The notes under the pieces were generated by a model. That model ran no database searches. It worked only from the letters and a program-made list of their open reading frames with translations, and was not told the DNA's origin. Below are positions 44,400 to 59,160 of a stretch of 64,000 bases of DNA, in pieces. Source of the DNA: Corylus avellana (Eukaryota > Streptophyta > Magnoliopsida > Fagales > Betulaceae); NCBI RefSeq assembly GCF_901000735.1, contig NC_081550.1:7008329-7072328 (forward strand), read 5' to 3'. Every line of letters starts with the position of its first letter. Position 1 is the first letter of the stretch. Both the position numbers and the translations under genes were made by a program.

Positions 44400-47300
44400 T
44401 CATGCAATGGAGTAGGCACGGATCACCTCAACTATGGGTGCCCGACACATTGGACATTTTCCTCTACTTTGGACCAACTCATTTGCACATTTTGAACATG
44501 TGCACATGTGTCCACATCTGTGACAAGAAAATATTTAAAGAAAACAGTGTAAGGTTATATATGAGCAACAAATACAAGTATAATCCACATCCAAATGGCA
44601 AACAAATTTACTAAATTTTACCTGTACAGTAAAGAATCTATATTGCTTTCACAACATATACAGCAGATTCCTTTCCTCACATGATCCCATTGAGGCTCAT
44701 CTTTTGGCAAACTATCCCCAGAAATTCCTGCAAGAAACCCATGGCACTTAATACGGTCAACTCGCAAACATTCAAGACCATCGCTGCAACCAGCAGCTAG
44801 CACTAAATGGTTCTTGGTAACTTAGCTAAAGAATCAAAGAATAGGGGACTAAATGGAGATAATATGGACGTCCACAGAAGACTATATTCTGTAGAAAATA
44901 GCTTTTTCTATTGCATCTTTTCTTCTAAATACACTTCACACAAATTTATTTTTATAAAAAAAATAAAATAAAAAAGCCATAGTTCTCTGGAATTTCTACA
45001 TGAAACGTCACCCATTGAGCTGAATGAAAAAATGGTTTGGAGCCTAGGAGGGCAAGGAGAATTGAAAAAAAAAAAAAATTATAGAGAAAAGCAAAAATTA
45101 ATGGATCAAGATTCTACAGACCTAGCATGGATCGATTCAGGGCAGCAGACACTTCTTGTCTTATCGAGCGCTGCAACTCAAGTTGCATATCCATGCATGC
45201 CTCCAGCATCCTCTGCATGTTATTCATCCTCTGCTGTAGCCTAGCCATGTCAATTCGCAAATCGTTAATGATCTCCCACTCCTGCATGAAATGAGCGACA
45301 TGGTTCAATTCAATCTTACAACTACACAGTGAATTAAGGTGACAGTTTCAATCAAGCCCATGGTGCATAACTTGTTCATTAGAATTAGTCAGATACGACA
45401 TCCATCTACTTCTACACTTTAGACAATAACTCAAGGTGTTTACAGCAAAAATGGTGCTATAATAATAATTTCTTTTGAAAAGAAATGAAAAATTAAGAAA
45501 CTAGCATAAGTGGATTGATGTGTTTTTCACTTTTAAACATATATTTAGAAAAAGGGATCAAGTTCAAAGAAACATCATGGAACGATGAACGCACAAATCC
45601 TAGACGTTGATGCATGTCATGCTGCGGCCAGTTTTCATGGTGCAACTCAGGATAATAGAGTGACTGAGAAGGTGGTGGTGGTGAGGAAGGTAAAGCATGT
45701 CGAGGACTCTCAACAGCCTCCCTCTGATTGTCATTCTGATTCCCACGCTGATGCCCAGGATCCTGTTCTTCTGACAAACGAGAAGGTGATGTTCCAGGCA
45801 GTTCCCAGTCAACAGGAGCATTACTTTCCCGTCTCTCCAGATATGATTGTATCAACTGGTTAAGATTCTCACGGAAACCACTGTGAAGAAGATTAGAAAC
45901 TCTTCTCCTGCAAAATGAACAAAAAGTCCCCGAATAAAAAACTTGATCATCTAATGGGACTTTAGTGCATAAGCCCTTCAGTGGAAAATCCCATACCTGT
46001 TTAGGAGTTCTCTGAGTTCCACATTGTAAACATTATCATCATCAGGAAAATAAAATGTATCAACCCCTCTAACTGGAACAGCTTCCTGATCAGAAGGACC
46101 TTCTAACCAATGTTCCACAGCCTCTTGAAAACCATTATCCTCGTGCCACTCTTCTGGCACTTCTTGCAGATGAGCCTGTTCCATATCTTCATTCCCCAAC
46201 TCTTGGTGGTTAGAAGTAATTCCCAGCCGGTTTTCATCCATATAATCTGTAATTCCGTCACTCCATTCGTTATATTCAACATTCGCTAGTTGTGAGTCTC
46301 TTTCCCCAGTTTCCATAACTTGTTCTGCCTGAGCAGCAGATTCTAGCCAAATTACATCCAAATGATCAGTATGATCGGATAAATCATGGATAGAACTTTC
46401 CTCAATAATTGGCTCAGATTGTCTATTAATTTCTTCACCAGCTTCTTGCATATTACTATGTTCTCCTGATTCATTGAGCAAAGCTTCTGACCACTCACTA
46501 GCAGTAGTTTCCAGAGAGTTTCCATTCAAGCTTTGCCCAGTACCATCTCCGCTTTGAAGGGATACTTCATTCTCTGAAAGTTGTTCCTGCCACTCCTCTT
46601 CATGAGAACTAGACCCTTGCCATCGAATATCTTCAACAGAATTATCCCCTAAATCATTGCTACCATCTGATAACCTGTGGCTATTACTCTCCACATTATT
46701 AGGTTCAGATTGTTCACTAAGTTCATCTAGAGCATCCTGTGCATTGTTTGCTCGAGTTTGATCATTACTATTGGCATCAACTTCACTGTTAGATGAGGTA
46801 TCAGAATGGTTGCTGCTTACTTGACCACATACAGAATTGTCCAATCTGGAGCAAAATCCTTCCCTACATTCAAGAAACGGGTTCCATAATTATTGCCAAA
46901 AAGTGAAAATAACAACCTTTACTTGCACATAAATAATAGAAAAAAAAAAAAAAAATTCCAACAAGCAAGATATTGTCAGCACAATTTGACAAAAAGTCAC
47001 ATGGGAGCAACATGAGCCAGAAAAGGCAACAGCGATAAGATATAATGAATGCAATGACTAGATACGATCAACTTTAAAAACCCAAAATCAAAATGAACTA
47101 TAAAACAAGAAATATTTAACATTGGAACAATGATCACAGTAATCCTTGACATTATTCATACAAGTGAAAACATCCCAAAACTAAATGATAATCTAAAAAT
47201 ATGTGTCTGTGAAGAAATTATTAGATAGTTATTAGATGCATAGACAGGTGCTTTGCATCCAAAAACTGCATGCTACATACACACAGCTCTTATTATAAAT

Positions 47301-50300
47301 CCCAAGAAAGTCATTAAATACATGGATTGTAGTCTACTCCATCTCCATGCAAGAAAATCTTGTTATCAATCTTGAGAGCATGACAGGAGTCCAACACATA
47401 TAGCCAGAATTTGAATATATTCCAGAAAGAAAATTTTATCTTACAAATGAGCTTCACTATCTGGAACGATACAAGGCCCTACAAGAAACCATCAGCTCAC
47501 AGTGCACATGACAGCTCTTGACATAATTCTAGCACAACAATTTCCACTTATTATATCTGTGTACATACAGAAAATTGAGAGACATGGTTGAATCATACCC
47601 ATGTATATAAAATCTCTTTATATATGTTCTAACAAAATCCTGTCAACAAGGTGTAAAGCTGTTTCATGCTTGGGCTAAATGTTGGCAAGGAGGTTGCTAA
47701 TAATGTTATGAAAGTGGACAAGACCTAATCCTCCAATGCCCAATTTCACACAAGCTCTAATATGGTGACTATCAGCTAAATGATCTACAATATTGAACTC
47801 AAGATATATGATACTGTAATCCTAAGATATTAGCATGAAAACGTTTTTTCTTCTGAGATTTCTAATAAACACTCAGTTGCTTGGCTGTGCATTATATTAT
47901 TACTGCTATGGCTGCTGCCCTAAAGAAGCTGAAGGAAACATCATCCTAACACCAAAAATACAGCTCACAGGAAAAAAATAAAATAAAAAAAATTAGTAAC
48001 GAGTATTTATTGATATGGACTAACAAGATGCAGCATAAATTTGAATAGAAGCTTCTAAAGTTTCTACTCCCAAGAGCCTAGTCCAAGATTATTGAGATTA
48101 TGAGTCATCCACTTCAGGGAGAATCAAGAGCTGTTATAAATCCCAGCTAGAGTTTTTTAATCACTTAAAATCTACTTTAAACTGTAACTGTAAAAAGTCA
48201 GTAACTTGTATAGCATTCATTAATTTTATGAGCTCCTGGGTAAAAGTGACAACTCATAAAAGTGTTAATTTGTAGACTGCTAATACAGAAGAGAGGTGAA
48301 GAAGGTGTGGCAACGGAGGTCACCTTTAAACTGTTCTCAGTTATCTGAATAAGGAATGAATGAATTTTTTAAGGAGAAAATACATTTTACCCTCCTGAAC
48401 TATCCACCCATTTCCTCAAATGTTTAAAAAGTGACACTTGACCCCCCCCGTCACCCCAGTTGGGCCTAAGGGTCGCTTCGGCCACCCTAGACCGGACACC
48501 CTTTAATTTTTAAATTTTATTTTTTTATTCTTTTATTTTAACTTGGGATGGGGCATTTTTTTTTGTGGGGAGGTTGGGGGTTAGAATAGTCGAATTGCAA
48601 CAATTTGGAAGTTTGGAGGGGTCAAGTGTCACTTTTTAAACATTGGAGGTCAAAGTGCAAATGGATGGATAGTTCAGGAGGTAAAATGTATTTTACTCAT
48701 TTTTTAAAATCAAAGCATTACCAGGATACCAGTATGACTTACCTCATCCTGGCATATCAAATCATTCACTGGGGTTCTGTGAAAAATAATGCATGGCAGA
48801 TCCATTAGATCATGGAAGGAAATAAAATCCCCCATTCATCTACATCAATGATGCATCTGGTTAACTGTACCAGATTATTATGCAAAGAAAATCTGTGTTC
48901 CATAGAAATTTCAGATAAAGTGAACATGATTTAACAGTTCATAAGGGAATGGGATGTGTCTTCCAACAAGGTTGTAGTCAAGCATGTTCCTAATATGTGT
49001 GGTACACATGCCTAGTTCTCTTGAAGTTTCTTAATCAAATCTATTGTTACATGGATATTTTCAAGCGATCTGAGAGAGAGAGAGATACTTTTCACTACTT
49101 CTCACTTTTAACTTGGCTTCACTTGACTTGACTACCACCCTAAGCATAATAAAGGAAAGAAGTCAGGTAAGTGGTTTTCTCCATGAACTTCTTCACTTAG
49201 CATCATAAATTCATTGTTTGGCTTTAAGAGATCGAAAGGAAAGAAGCTAGCATTGCTTCTGTTCCAGGGTCATAGAAAAGAAACAATATTGTGGTTTAGG
49301 TTCTTAAGGGAAGGACTAGAGAGCACAGCTAGGAGGAAAATCTATAATCCACAAGTTAATTTTACCGTCCAATCAATAATGAGAATATCAACAACTTTCC
49401 AGTGCCAGTAATGGCATACCAAATATGCATCCTGGACTTTTATCCTCACAAACAATAATATAAAGAAATTAATCTTTGAGCAGTCTACAACCAACCTTCA
49501 AGCTTCCAATAGCATAGTTGTATCTAAACGATGATATACAGAGCAAGTTCATACTACAAATAAAAAAAATTCTAAAGCAACCCTTGACAACAAAAGCCGA
49601 TAAGAAAAAACCAGAAAAATAACATACCAGAATATATTAGAGAAATTAAACGACAAGCTCTACATACAAACATATGACCAAGATTTTGTTACGATTATGG
49701 TATAAATAAATACCTCAGACCGGATACAGTATTCCTTTGCCTCAATAAGCCTAGTTCACTTTCTGCCAGGGAAGCAGATCTCTCATTGTCAACCGATCGG
49801 CCATTTCGCAAAAACCTGCCTCTAAGCAATGACTGCAAAAAAAAAGGGGACAAATATATTACATGGTCAGGTTATATCAAAATGCACAAAAGTTTTCCCA
49901 TGCTTCATATGCAAACATAAGGCCAAAATAAGAAAATAGCACTTCAACTAGCAAATAATCAGAACAAATACAACACATGTATATAATAAGGAAAAATCCT
50001 CAATGCAAACTAGCCTTTTCCAAGCATCAGCTCTCACATTTAGAGAAAAACGAAAAAACCATATATTGGAACATCATGTTTTGTAAAAAAATAGTCAAGT
50101 AATTAAATACACTATTTTCCATATACTTGGGTTTTTAGAATAATTAGTAATGTTTTATAGTATCAAAGCATGTGATCCTAGTTTAAACTCTGACTACTGT
50201 TTCTAATGACAACAAAACATATGCCTTCAAGAAGACATTATATATTCTTGATTAGTAGAGAGGAAGATCTTCCTCCTGTGCAAGAAACAATATACAATTT

Positions 50301-51525
50301 TAAGAAGTTTGTTACGAATGGAAGTTCAGAGATAAAATAAAAGTCTAGAAATGAAATAAATCAACAACTTCCATATCTCTCACTGTTATTTATTTTAGGC
50401 TTTTTGCATCCAAGGTGGGCACTCTTAACTGGAGCATGTTGCAGGTTTATCTAGTCCATATTGATATCTTTACACTAAAGTGTTGGCTATCACCCCCAAG
50501 AACTTTCTGATATCACGCTAAAAAAGCATTCCACCATTAGAACCTAGTCCTGACTGATTTTACATCTAGTCCAAACTCGAATATTTCATACCAATTTCAC
50601 AGTACAACTAAGAAAATTATACAGAACAGGAACACTAAGTAGAACCAAAAGAAGATACAAAAATAAATTGCACAAACATAGAAACTTTGCAGCAATTAAC
50701 CTGGATGCGGTTGCGATGAGCGAATTGTGATACTGCCCGATGCTCCAACAAACCTTGAAGCTCAGTCTGCCTTTCCCTCTCAGCCTTCTTTAGCATATCA
50801 AGCAAGGCCTGTCTGCCACATAATCGACGAATGCCCCTCCGGGAATGCTCATTTTGGCCTCCATTCTGGTTAACAAGAAATCCATCCCGAATTCGTTCAA
50901 TTTGAGTATCAACGTCAGCAGCTTGCTCTTCTCTACTGTCAACAGAAGCATCTCTCTGCTGGCTACTATTCATTTGTACCCACTCCCTTATGATTCTCAC
51001 CCTCTCCTGCTCAGTTTCACCAAGCCACTCTGCCCTGTGGCTGTTGCTCATATGGGGAACATTTGATGCACGTTCCCTCACACCACTGTTCATCCATTCC
51101 CGAAAAATCTGCCTCACCCTCTCCCTTTCAACTTCCCCAAAATCAGAAGATCGTTCACAGTTAAAATTTCTAGAATCAACATGTTCATTCTGTAAGTCAA
51201 TTTGAGATTGAGACAGTGTTCCATACTCGCTCCCACTCATACTCATGACCTCCCAGTCACCCCTTTGTTCATTACTATCACTATCAGAAACGTGTCCCCT
51301 TGAGAGGTCAGTAATCAACCTATCACTCCTATGTTGGACCAGTCTTTCTTGTTGGGCACGACTCACCGCATGCTCATCCTCAAGCTCACGCCACATCTGC
51401 AGGAGCGAGGATCCTTGGGTTCTGACCCTCCCTTCGTTACCTTGCTGGGCTGATGCTTGAGAATGAGAGTCCCTAAGGAATGCAGAATCAAGCACAGAAA
51501 CGTTGTGTAGACCAGCAATAGCCAT
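44400..51525 (-). CDS. RING-HC E3 ubiquitin ligase, large plant protein (At5g04460-like)
   Basis: Seven coding exons join in frame: 51525-50701, 49832-49714, 46863-45997, 45907-45595, 45281-45122, 44796-44622 and 44517-44400, giving about 858 residues. All have GT/AG borders; the sixth acceptor could be 44802, adding two residues. The N-terminus is [20 protein letters not shown]. The N-terminal third is charged, with repeated ER(V/I)R.I.REW motifs. The middle (exon 3 of those listed) is acidic and Ser/Asn-rich, probably disordered. Next come [20 protein letters not shown] and a coiled-coil stretch ([20 protein letters not shown]). A C-terminal C3HC4 RING (about 806-844: [26 protein letters not shown]) ends [14 protein letters not shown]. 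This layout and length match a conserved plant RING family recalled from Arabidopsis; that name is from memory. Role: E3 ligase, substrate unknown. Confidence 0.88.
48373..48698. mobile_element. Mutator-type MITE in an intron of the RING-HC gene
   Basis: Inverted termini GGAGAAAATACATTTTACC and GTAAAATGTATTTTACTC. Perfect TSD ATTTTTTAA (48364-48372, 48699-48707). The GC-rich core contains GGTCGCTTCGGCCACCC. It sits in the 2.85-kb intron 46864-49713, so it would be transcribed antisense to the window's plus strand and spliced out. Confidence 0.85.
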
Positions 51526-51533
51526 TTGTCCAA

Positions 51534-52490
51534 ACTAAGTAAAATCAGTCAACCCATCTTCTTAAAATGAATTTATTCAGAGGAAATGCAATCAGATGAT
51601 GCCTTCTAAAATCGGATCACCACATATGCATCACACTCATGGTCATCATCTTCATCACCTTTATCATCACCATCGTCAATCTTAGCCACATGAAGGTAAC
51701 GAATTACAAGCATGGTATCCACCCGGCATTAATCACAGGTGCAATCGATCCTGTCTGTACCAATTAAAAACCAGTCGGTCATTCCCAAGACGTTCAATCC
51801 CCAATTAACACGTTCAGTCAAAATTATAAATCATGTAAGTAACATATTTTCTCAATTCCAGTACCTAACAAGCAAAGATCTACCACGCAGCTAGCTGAAT
51901 TTCAAAAATCCAACTAAAATTCTATTCAATTTCTCAACGCTCTGTTTGGTTGCCAAGAAAATGAAATATAATAAAATAAAACAAAATCTGGCAAATCAGA
52001 TTTTCCATAATTTTGAATCAAATATGGAAACAGCCTCCGCTGAATTGAGCCTGACACAACTATTTACCCTACTCCATTGAGACATTCTAGTTTCCAGAAT
52101 TCCATGAAAGAAAGTCAAACTCATATTTTCCATTATTTTCTCCAATTTTCCCCGCAACCACCCCAAAGCGTTTCTAAAATCGAATAACACACTGAATCCA
52201 CATCAAAGCTCAAACAAATCACATAAAAATAAGAAGAAGAAAAACACAAAATCAAATACAAAACACAAATCCAAACCCAAACATTCGCCTAAATACAGAA
52301 AACCGAAACACACGTTCTAAAGCTTACGATTCTGATTCTGAAAAATTACAAGATCAAGAACAACGTACCGGTGAAGCCCTCTCTGCTTTTGGTTTTGAAG
52401 TAAAGGAAACGAAACCCTAACTGTGAAGAAAGTTATAGCGAGAGAGAAAGAGAGAGAAAACAGGAGGGAGGGAAGAGCGGCGATTTACGA
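51534..52490 (-). promoter_or_regulatory. 5'UTR intron and leader exon of the RING-HC gene
   Basis: A leader exon ends at 52369 with donor CACCG|GTACGT. An acceptor (TTTTACTTAG) sits at 51535, nine bases before the ATG at 51525. The leader upstream of 52370 is CT-rich (TCTCTCTTTCTCTCTC) and includes TTAGGGTTTCG, common in plant leaders of housekeeping genes. The transcription start, near 52490, is a guess. 5'UTR introns often raise expression in plants. Confidence 0.6.
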
Positions 52491-52805
52491 ATAATCAAAG
52501 CGGACCTTTCTTCTAATAAATATTGCCGTAACGCCAACGTCTAAAGATTTCGGTGATTAGAGGCGGTGCTGACACGTGTCAGGTGTCCCTGTCTTCTGGA
52601 CACAACTGTGATTCATGTGACGTTTCCAAATCTTGAATCTAACGGGAAGTGGGGGAGAAGTTACGTGGTGCCGAAACGACGTCGCGGTGCTTGTAATTGT
52701 ATCTTTTCGTTCCTCTCTAAAAAGGAATTTCATTCCATAAGATGCCATTCTATGATAGGAGTGTTAATTAGGGGCGGAAATTTGCGTTTACGTGTTGGGG
52801 GTAGG
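52491..52805. other. Intergenic promoter side of the RING-HC gene
   Basis: Contains GACACGTGTC (near 52570, a G-box palindrome) and AACGACGTCGC (near 52675). No gene seen; small frames at 52557-52814 lack recognisable content. Confidence 0.4.
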
Positions 52806-53125
52806 TTGTGTTAAAGACTATATAAGTCAACATTAACCTGACTCATTTAATTAAACCGATTTAACCCTTTAATCCTAGTCCTAACCTTCTAAAAGTATTG
52901 GGTTCGTGTCGGGTTTCGAGAACATGTCAAAAAATTTATGCCATTATGTCATATTTTGAATTCGGATCATATTGAAATATGGGTATAAGACTATATAAGT
53001 CAACCTTAACCCAACACATTTAATTAAAACGGGTCAAACTCTTCAACCCTAACTTTTTAATTTCGTATTGAGTTCGTATCAGATTCACCAGTCGTGTCAA
53101 AAATTGTCAGCTATATTTTTAATTA
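52806..53125. repeat. Two diverged direct copies of a dispersed repeat
   Basis: GACTATATAAGTCAAC(A/C)TTAACC occurs at about 52817 and 52988, each followed by CATTTAATTAAA, AACCCTT-like and a CGTGTC-rich end with TGTCAAAAA. Related sequence lies at 17692-17945 and 57960-58225. Confidence 0.55.
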
Positions 53126-56100
53126 ACCATATATAGGAGATGAATTCCGGTCAATTTTTTTTTTCTTCTTTTCATTTTTAGTTTAGAGTCAAACAATTGA
53201 AATATAACATCTAATTAATTTGTGAAATTACTCAATAATATACATTTTATTTTAGTCATTATTAAGATGTTCAACCATTCCTTTGATCTAAAAGTTGCCA
53301 ATGGCATCTTTCATTTACATGGAACTTTTTTTGAATTAAAAGAACTACTCCGTTGGTTTAAATAGATGGGCCATGAAATTTGAATGGGAGATGGAGGTTA
53401 AAGATTCAAACTTATACTACTATTAACAGGTAAAATAAGCAGTAATTTGTGTTACATAATAATGATAATTATGAATCTGAAAAATCCAGTTAGCATGGAT
53501 CTTTTCATCATGTCTCAATCATGAAGAGGGTAAAGGAGATTTACTGTTTACCACCAAGTGCCAAAAAAGGATGATTAACTTAATTTACCTTTTCTTGCCT
53601 TATAATTGCTTAATTTTTAATTTATGTTAATCCAACAATTAAAGGAACTAAAAAGGAACCCAACAAATGGAATACATTTTACCTTTATTGTCCTTGAAGT
53701 TACCAACATAAACTGATAAAAGTGGTGTGGTTCTTTTGGGAGGAAATGATATAAAATGTATATTATAGTAATAAGCAAGTTATTAAATAATTAATGGGTG
53801 TCTCCAAAGTCACTTCAACCTTATCATTGTTTCCTCACTATATAAGCATAAAAAAAATAAAATAAAAAATAAAAAACCTTATCTCCCCAAAAAAAAAAGA
53901 AAAAAGAAAACCCCTCATAATGAGTTATTGAGTTACCTTTATAGAACTACCTTTGTTACTCAATTCATATTTATGTCGAGTCTCTGAATCCTAAAGCAAC
54001 CTCAGATCAAATGTGGTTGGCTTGAAGGTTGAAACCCTTTTCACCTACCCCTCTCCTCTCTCTCTCTCAAAGAAAAACAGAAAAAAACAAAACATGTTTG
54101 GTTGATTCTTTAGTCTATTTTGTACCAAATTTCCACCCAATTTATTACTGTGCAATATATAGCTAATGATTCTCCAAAAATTTAGATTATTTGGTATGCG
54201 AAATGACTATTTTACTATTAAAAATTAATAATAACTTTTATTAGGAAAGAAAAAAAAAAGAGTAGGGTATAATAGCCACGGTATTAGGGTATTTCTTATA
54301 ATCATAAGCTTTAAAATGGATATTTTAAAATTATTTCATTTCACTTTTTTCTATTTTCAACAAAAATTATTTTATTTCATAATGAAATAGTCATTCTGCC
54401 TACTAAACGTATAATATTTGCCGGTTGTTACCCACATGCCCTCCTCGTATGAAATATATCTTTCAATATTCAATTGCAATGGTACTACCACTCTATCTCC
54501 TTTTTTATTTCAATTTTATTTTTTCCCTTTTTCAGTTTTGTTTAGTAATCAAGTAGTAAATATGATCAAAACATTTTTAGATTAGATTATAGAGTTGTCA
54601 TCATTCAAGGGGTGAGACTAGCTACTGTTTTCAAAACTATATAATCTACTGCTATAACTTTTTTTTTTTTTTTTTTTAAATAAATAAATAAATTTGAAGG
54701 AAAGCGAAATCATTGCATGATCAACTACTTTTTAACTACAACTACCCAAAAAAAAACTATTTTTAAGTACAACTGATTAATTAACATGTGCAAGGCACGT
54801 TCACCACCTAATCCAACTAGAAATTCAAGAAGTCCATGCTTTGACTCGATCAACCTTCTGCCAATTAACAATGTTTGTGGCACCCATATGCATCATAAAC
54901 TAGTTTTATTAGAACGATTTATGTGGTATTTGTAGCATTATTATAAGTAGAAATGTTGGTTAAGACTCCGACCGAAGTGCTAATCTGGTTTATTTAAAGG
55001 CCAACAGTAACCATCTAAGGTGATGGCCGGTCCAGTGATTTCACGAAATTTTTTAAAAGTATAGTCAGATATACGTTAGGCCATAGGTAGATTTAAAGAA
55101 GTGTTTGCAATTTTTACCGTCTAAATTTTTTATGTGCAATTTTCAATAGACAAGTACTACCAAAAGAGTCACTCTAATCTAAGAATGGAACTAAGAATTT
55201 TTACCGACAGAGAACATGAATGAGAAATATATTAAAATAGGAAACCAAAGAATAAATGATAAATATGTTAACATTAAATATTAAATCAACATATAAAAAA
55301 TAAAATTAGTATCCATTAAGCAAACATTATCCGTAGCTCTATTTAAAACCGCATTCTCCTCGTATGGACACTACAGTACTCTAGAAAACAATATGAGTTT
55401 CGGGGAAAGATGTAGGGCGTTTTAATTCACGGGTTTGGGGCATTATATATGGTCATATGAATTTTCTTGTTTAAAAAGCACGTACAATGTATTCTTAAAA
55501 ATTGTGGACTGTTTTTTATGGGTTTAGGCCAAACATAAAATTGTGAACCGACTTGTTTCTTTTGGCCCACCTCGGTATGTGCATAGGTCCGTCTATGCTC
55601 TAATCGATCTCTTCCCTCTTTATCTTTTTCCAACAGGGATCCGCCATCGGGGAGAGGTGTTGGCATGTGATTGTACACCAGGAAGCAATAATGAAGATGA
55701 TCAGCTGGGTAGTCGTTTCAACAAGTTAGATATTTTTTTCATGAGGAGTAAGGACAAGCACAGAAGCACCCCGCGCGCAAGCAGATCATCTTCCATTGTG
55801 TCATTATGGCCCTCAAACTGTGAAGGCTGACCCCGCTGCTAGCTAGCTTTTGCCACTTCTTGTGTTTTTTCTCATCGCCACATTTATATCTACACATTGC
55901 AATTTGCATGCATGGGTCCTATAAATGATACTCACGTTAAAGCTAGCTAGTTGCAATATTTATACCATAAGTTGTTAAAGCATTTATAGTGGTTTATCAA
56001 AATTATAATTTCTATTTAAAATGGCTAATTATAACTTCTTTTTCACAAATAGATCCCACCATAAACACTCATATCACCCTTTAATCTCTCGATCCCACCA

Positions 56101-57174
56101 AAAACACCAAATGAAAAACCCATAGCATGCACAAATCGCAGAGAAATAGCTAGCTATCTAGCTAGCTTCTATATGAGAGAAATGTAGGAGAGTGAAATCA
56201 CAAATTACTGGAAGGAGACAGAAATCACACAAATCACAAATCGAATGGAGGTGGCCGACAGAGGAGGTGGGTAGAGCATGTGAAATGATGCCACCATGCA
56301 TATTTTTTCTTTGATCAGTTGCTCCCAGCAACATGACAGTTTGCAAGGGACATGGAGAGAAATGGGTGCACAAGGGGCAAGGAGAGAAACAATAAAATAA
56401 TTATGTGTTCATGAACACAAATGCATTTGGTTTTGCATAATCAAATGGAGGCTCCTAATACACGTTCGATTCATGCAACAAATTGCTAGCTGCAGCCAAT
56501 TGCCATGAACATCAAATATGGAGCGTATGTAGCGTATGTAGTAGTATGTTATGTCTAATCTTAACCATGTGTATATAAGCTTTTAAACACCTTCTTCTTA
56601 CGAGCCAATTTTCAAGGGGCTAAGCCATTGAAAATGCTCTTATATCAATATAGTAGCACTAGCTAAAGTGTCTGTCATGGTTATAAGGAGACTCATTAAT
56701 TAGACCTATTAAGACTCCATTAATTTAAATACCAACCAAATTTATTGTAACTTCATGTATTTCTTTCTCTTATAAGTTGAAATTTAACTTAAAACTCCCA
56801 CCAAAGTGCTAATCTAATTGGGTTAAAGGCCAAGACTAGTACCACCATATGCCAACATGCATCCACCATAATGAAGGCTTTTGCCGGATGAATCTAGGCC
56901 TCCAATTCTCCAATGATTAACATCAGCTAGCCAGTCCTTTCAAGTAATAGATATTTTCTCAGAAAAGAAGAAGAAGAAGAAGATGATATTTTTCACAGTA
57001 AGGACACTATAATAAGGACAAACACTGCAACACCACAACATGGCCATAGCTTGTCTTCTATTGTCATTAAGGGTCCTCAAACTATCATTCTTTAAGTTGA
57101 CGCTCTGCTTTTGCTACACATTGCATGCATGGGTCCTATATATGAATGACAACCACGTTATCTTTTTTCTTTTT
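53126..57174. other. Long intergenic stretch, no gene recognised
   Basis: AT-rich. The 55543-55830 (+) frame (95 codons, including DCTPGSNNEDDQLGSRFNKL) has better codon variety than its neighbours and a CCAACAG acceptor-like site in front of GGATCC. I do not recognise it and do not call it a gene. Runs of AGCTAGCTAGC near 55845-56170 and (GAA)n at 56968-56983 are present. Confidence 0.4.
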
Positions 57175-59160
57175 TTAATGACGGGGAACCTCAATAAGGT
57201 AGGGCCCTTCGAACCCATCCTTGAGAGTAAACCTCATTATCTTCTTGACCATACTCACGTTAAAGGTGCATCTATGAAAAAATTAACATTATTTTCATTT
57301 TCTCATAATTAAAATTTGTTATTATATCAACATCTATCATGATTAGGAGACTCATTAGACCCATTAACCCTATGCTTGCATCCATCCTTAATTAGTTTAA
57401 TTGGTTGGATTCTGTGCTATAATAACTAATTTAATTAACATGATCCACCATTAATTAGAAAAGGAAAAAAGAAAACATTAATATATAGTAAATAAAACAT
57501 GTCAACTCAACCAAGATATATGCGAGATGAGAAAAAGAGACATTTAAATTCTGTTTACGACAGAAAAAGAGACATGAAAATATTGCACCTTTTGGATTAG
57601 GGTTGTAACTGTTTCACACATGTCGATTAAAGTAGTGTTAATGTTAGGTTAGCTGTCTTTCAGTTCCTTCTTGTCATTAAAGTTTGGATCGGCTTCCTTG
57701 GCAAAGTAACTGCGGGTCTAGAAAGAGCTAGCTAGGAGATCACTAATAACTAGTTGTGGCTTTTAGGGCACAGGTCATACCAAATTTCACATCTTTGCTG
57801 GTTTTCAGTGCTGTAAACCACATGCCAATTATAAGGACTCGAAGCTAGTCTCACTTCAGACAGTTTGATAATATCAAACTTTTTGGCTAATGGATCATAT
57901 TGAGCACTTTAAGGTTAACAATTTTTGGCATAACTTGCAAATTCGACATGAATTCAATAAAAAATTAAAAGAGTTAAGGTTGAAGGTTCTGACTCGTTTA
58001 ATTAATTAAATGGGACGGGTTATAGTTGACATATGTACTTTTAAACCCATGTCTCAAAAAGTGACATTTAGGATTGTAAACGTTTTACACGACTTGTTAA
58101 TCCAATTTGAACTTAACATGCAATTAGAGGGTTATGATTAAAAGATCTGACCTATTTAATTAAATTGGTAAGGTTAACATTAATAGTCTTATACCAATGC
58201 TCGACACGACCAAGAATTACCAACCCTATATCTAGCCCCAATATTCCTAGTGAGCTCCTAAAATAAAAGCTAAATTTGAGGAAAAAAGTTTACTTTTTCA
58301 AATTTGAAGAACCAGTTTTAAAATGAACGAAATTGTAAACTTTTTACGTCTTTCTCTACTTTAGTTAAATGGTATTTTTATTAGTTTTAGAGTGTGTTAC
58401 AACAAGATTTTAGAGTTGGAAGAAAGAAGCGCGTTGCATTAAAGTGGAGATATAGAGTGAGAGGAAATAACATTTAATAAAAAAAAAAAAAAACGAGTAG
58501 GAAGTGGATTTTTCGCTCTTCAAATGTGGGGAGGTTTTAAGAAAAAACTAAAAATCATATATTTCTTATAAATTAGCTAGCCGAAATTTAACTCAAAGCA
58601 GTATTTAGAGAGTCCATTGTGAATGCTTTAAAAACCGACTAAACACACGGATCGATCAACCGTATAACAATCTTACATAGCTAGTGTACTTGTTTTGTCA
58701 AATGAGGGGCATTTGTGAAGTGTCATTATTTGATGAAAAAAGCATGAAGGAGATCGATGAGGAAAATCAATTGATATGATTGAACTTCCACGTAGTACTG
58801 TATATGTACTCACAATAATTCATGACATTAATTAATTTAACACTTTGCATATATTAATTATTAGATGGATGCATCTACTTTGGAAGTTTTTGAATGTTGA
58901 CATTTGATGAAATGAAAGAGTCGCGATACATGCATGCACATATATACATGTCCTCTCTATCTTTCCATTTTTGTAAGCTTATTAAAAAGGCACCATTTCT
59001 TAAACGGGACCCCATCCAAAAGCTGCCTCCCTGCACAAGAACACCACTCGAGCTGCTTTGTTGGTCAAGTAGGAAACCATGGAGGTCTCCTGACTTCCAC
59101 AAGGCAGACAAACAAGGATGACAAAGACCAACTATCTTCTCTTCTTCTCCCCTTTTCTTT
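57175..59160. other. Intergenic with repeat fragments
   Basis: 57180-57245 is a piece of the dispersed repeat at 39988-40265. 57960-58225 belongs to the repeat at 52806-53125. Overlapping frames on both strands at 58875-59197 are short and unrecognised. Confidence 0.4.

Noticed and set aside
55543..55830. Possible small gene
   Set aside because: No recognisable domain, no clear promoter or homologue that I can name; left as intergenic.
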